Below, piece after piece: positions 15,107 through 16,692 of a stretch of DNA of 16,692 nucleotides. Positions within the stretch are counted from its first letter, which is position 1; each line of letters opens with the position of its first letter. The notes beneath the pieces are model-generated. The model ran no database searches. It saw only the letters and a list, made by a program, of their open reading frames with translations, and was not told the origin of the DNA. This DNA is from CAJGCS01 sp045589955. GTDB lineage: Bacteria > Bacillota_I > Bacilli_A > ML615J-28 > CAG-313. The stretch is taken from assembly GCA_045589955.1 (NCBI GenBank), contig JAZNQD010000057.1:1-16692 (forward strand), given 5' to 3'. The translations under genes and the position numbers were made by a program.

Positions 15107-15487
15107 TTACTCGTAGTTATATTCGACAGTTACACCTCTTGACTTATAAGTTAAAACGCCATCCAAGATTGTGATTTCAGCATCATCTTGAATACTAATA
15201 CCACATTTTGTTTCTAAAAGGTTAATTAATTCTGGTGATTTATTTCGACCAACATCTTCGACAGTTTCATAGCCTTCTAAAGCATCATTTGCCAGAGCAA
15301 TTTCAATTGCTTGATAAATTTCTTTAGCTTCAGCTAAGGCTACAGATTCTTTAGATTTTTTAATATAACCAAAATATCCTACACTAACAAAAGATGATAA
15401 AACACCAATAATTGTGATTACCACAAGGAGTTCGACAATAGTGAACCCCTTATTTCTTTTTTTCAAATTATTAATTTTGTTTTTCAT
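15107..15487 (-). CDS. ComGC-like major (pseudo)pilin
   Basis: A 126-residue prepilin: basic leader, then NKG^FTIVELLVVITIIGVLSS with cleavage after Gly14 and Glu19 at mature position 5, followed by the amphipathic helix IKKSKESVALAEAKEIYQAI and a small C-terminal domain. Size and layout match ComGC or small Gram-positive type IV pilins, the main subunit of the DNA-uptake pseudopilus or pilus. It has a single Cys in the C-terminal domain and so no intramolecular disulfide. The ATG at 15485-15487 has AGGAGG 4 nt away. It lies 65 bp downstream of the assembly ATPase gene, a gap with no clear terminator, so the three genes probably form one transcript. Confidence 0.85.
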   Translation of the reverse strand: MKNKINNLKKRNKGFTIVELLVVITIIGVLSSFVSVGYFGYIKKSKESVALAEAKEIYQAIEIALANDALEGYETVEDVGRNKSPELINLLETKCGISIQDDAEITILDGVLTYKSRGVTVEYNYE

Positions 15488-15552
15488 TTATCCTCCTAAA
15501 TATTTTATCCCCTACACCTATATATTTCGTAACATTTTTTAATTTTCCATTT

Positions 15553-16692
15553 TTATTTTTTTATTAAACCAATTTTATTTGCCTTTTTTTCAAGTTTTGA
15601 AAATGGAATAAATCTTTTTTTTATCACCTCATCATTAATAACATCATAATAGGTATTATTAACAATACTTCTTCTTATTTCATCATTAATGATCAATATT
15701 TCTCCTACTCCGACTCGGCCTTTATAACCAGTGTTATGGCAATAGGAACATCCTTCATTAACAAGTTCAATTTTATTGTTAATAATAACTTGTTTCAAAC
15801 ATTTTTGACATCTTTTTTTGTAGAGTTTTTGAAAAACGATCGCTTTTAAGGCATTGGCAACTAAATAATTCGGGATTTTCATATCTAATAATCGTGTAAT
15901 AGCTGTTACAGAATCATTTGCATGTAGAGTAGAAAATACCATATGTCCGGTTGTGGCACTACGAAGTGCTATTTCACATGATTCTTCATCGCGAATTTCT
16001 CCAATCATAAAGACATCCGGATCTTGTCTTAAGACGCTTCTTAGCGTTTCTCCAAAAGTAAATCCAATATTTTCATCAACTTGAACCTGAGATATTCCTT
16101 CTAATGAATATTCAATTGGATCTTCTACGGTAATAATATTTGTTTGTTCATCATTTCGCATTTTTAAAAAAGAATAAAGGGTTGTTGTTTTTCCTGAGCC
16201 TGTTGCTCCGACAACTAATACTAAGCCTGTTTGGTTTTTTACAATTTCTAAAAGTTCTTCTTTAGCTTTATTCTCTAAAAATACATCATCTAAACAAACT
16301 TTGTTAGAATAATCATCAAGTATTCTTAAAGAGATTCTTTCACCATTTACAGTTGGTAGAATTGACACACGAATATCATAGTTATCATTATTATATTTAT
16401 ATTGAATCTTCCCATCTTGAGCAAGTAAATGTTTCGTTATATCTAAATTACTTAACACTTTTATTCTTGATATTATTTGTTCATATAAATCATGGTTAAG
16501 TTCTGATATTTTTTGTAACTCGCCATCTAATCTAATTCTTACTTTAACTAAATCATTACTTGGTTCAAAATGGATATCACTAGCCTTATAAAGGATTGCT
16601 TTTTCAATAATATTGTCAATTGTTCTTACAACTTGATTATTCTTTATTTCCTCATTATAAAACTCCTTTTTATCTTCTAGAATAATATTAGT
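15553..16692 (-). CDS. Type IV pilus / competence assembly ATPase (PilB/GspE/ComGA family), 5' end missing
   Basis: This hexameric cytoplasmic ATPase powers pilin polymerisation. The frame stays open to the right edge, giving 379 residues. Upstream of a GTG at 16456-16458 I read about 78 further codons in frame that contain the family motif KASDIHFEP and the block VRIRLDGEL, so the GTG is not the start and the gene is partial. Downstream motifs are Walker A GATGSGKTT, the Asp box ITVEDPIEY, Walker B DPDVFMIGEIRD, and the His box TTGHMVFSTLHAND. A tetracysteine zinc element follows (CQKC ... CSYC, then NTGYKGRVGVGE), typical of PilB/GspE. The residues before KASDIHFEP resemble the PilB N2 linker, so it may be longer than B. 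subtilis ComGA. No PilC/ComGB gene follows before the pilins. Confidence 0.93.
   Translation of the reverse strand, partial: TNIILEDKKEFYNEEIKNNQVVRTIDNIIEKAILYKASDIHFEPSNDLVKVRIRLDGELQKISELNHDLYEQIISRIKVLSNLDITKHLLAQDGKIQYKYNNDNYDIRVSILPTVNGERISLRILDDYSNKVCLDDVFLENKAKEELLEIVKNQTGLVLVVGATGSGKTTTLYSFLKMRNDEQTNIITVEDPIEYSLEGISQVQVDENIGFTFGETLRSVLRQDPDVFMIGEIRDEESCEIALRSATTGHMVFSTLHANDSVTAITRLLDMKIPNYLVANALKAIVFQKLYKKRCQKCLKQVIINNKIELVNEGCSYCHNTGYKGRVGVGEILIINDEIRRSIVNNTYYDVINDEVIKKRFIPFSKLEKKANKIGLIKK

Noticed and set aside
15553..16458. Assembly ATPase starting at the GTG at 16456-16458
   Set aside because: The frame stays open to the window edge and the upstream codons encode the conserved ASDIH motif, so the GTG is an internal Val codon.
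1..16692. CRISPR arrays, insertion sequences, tRNA genes, phage or defence genes
   Set aside because: Read on both strands: no regularly spaced repeats, transposase motifs, tRNA-like cloverleaf segments or defence-type domains were found. The intergenic gaps are all short.

Overview
The window is a low-GC, gene-dense piece of a bacterial chromosome. It most resembles a low-GC Bacillota lineage, possibly Erysipelotrichia or Acholeplasma-related. The signs are strongly AT-rich third positions, AGGAGG-type Shine-Dalgarno sites, TTGNNN/TATAAT-like promoters, and the conserved order truB-ribF-rpsO-pnp. All genes read through intact with the standard code, so TGA is not used as Trp here. None of the complete genes ends in TGA. 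The lineage is an inference from gene content and composition.

Positions 1-8387 are all minus strand. Read in the direction of transcription, they start with a DUF368/PopT-type membrane protein that has its own terminator. Next comes a two-gene heterodimeric ABC exporter with a promoter before it and a terminator after it. Then come truB and ribF (overlapping), a promoter and a structured 5' leader, rpsO, a hairpin, and pnp, whose 3' end lies off the left edge. This half covers RNA modification, flavin cofactor synthesis, ribosome assembly, RNA decay and envelope transport.

Positions 8463-14518 are a plus-strand operon of six genes in which every junction overlaps (8-20 bp): aroA, aroB, aroC, a trifunctional chorismate mutase-AroE-AroK fusion, a type II dehydroquinase, and a DAHP synthase. 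Together they encode every step from PEP plus erythrose-4-phosphate to chorismate and on to prephenate. The operon diverges from the DUF368 gene across a 75-bp gap with a palindromic -10 region, and it ends in a strong hairpin terminator.

Positions 14536-16692 are a minus-strand type IV pilus / competence pseudopilus cluster converging on the aro terminator. It holds a PilB/GspE/ComGA-type assembly ATPase (5' end off the right edge), a ComGC-like pilin, and a second, larger pilin-like protein. No PilC/ComGB platform gene lies between them.

The points most worth a second look are the chorismate mutase-shikimate dehydrogenase-shikimate kinase fusion combined with a DAHP synthase that has no regulatory domain, and the rpsO leader, which can be drawn as a three-way junction with a G-U/G-C step like the S15 site on 16S rRNA. 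No mobile element, CRISPR array, tRNA or rRNA was seen. No non-coding gap exceeds 177 bp.
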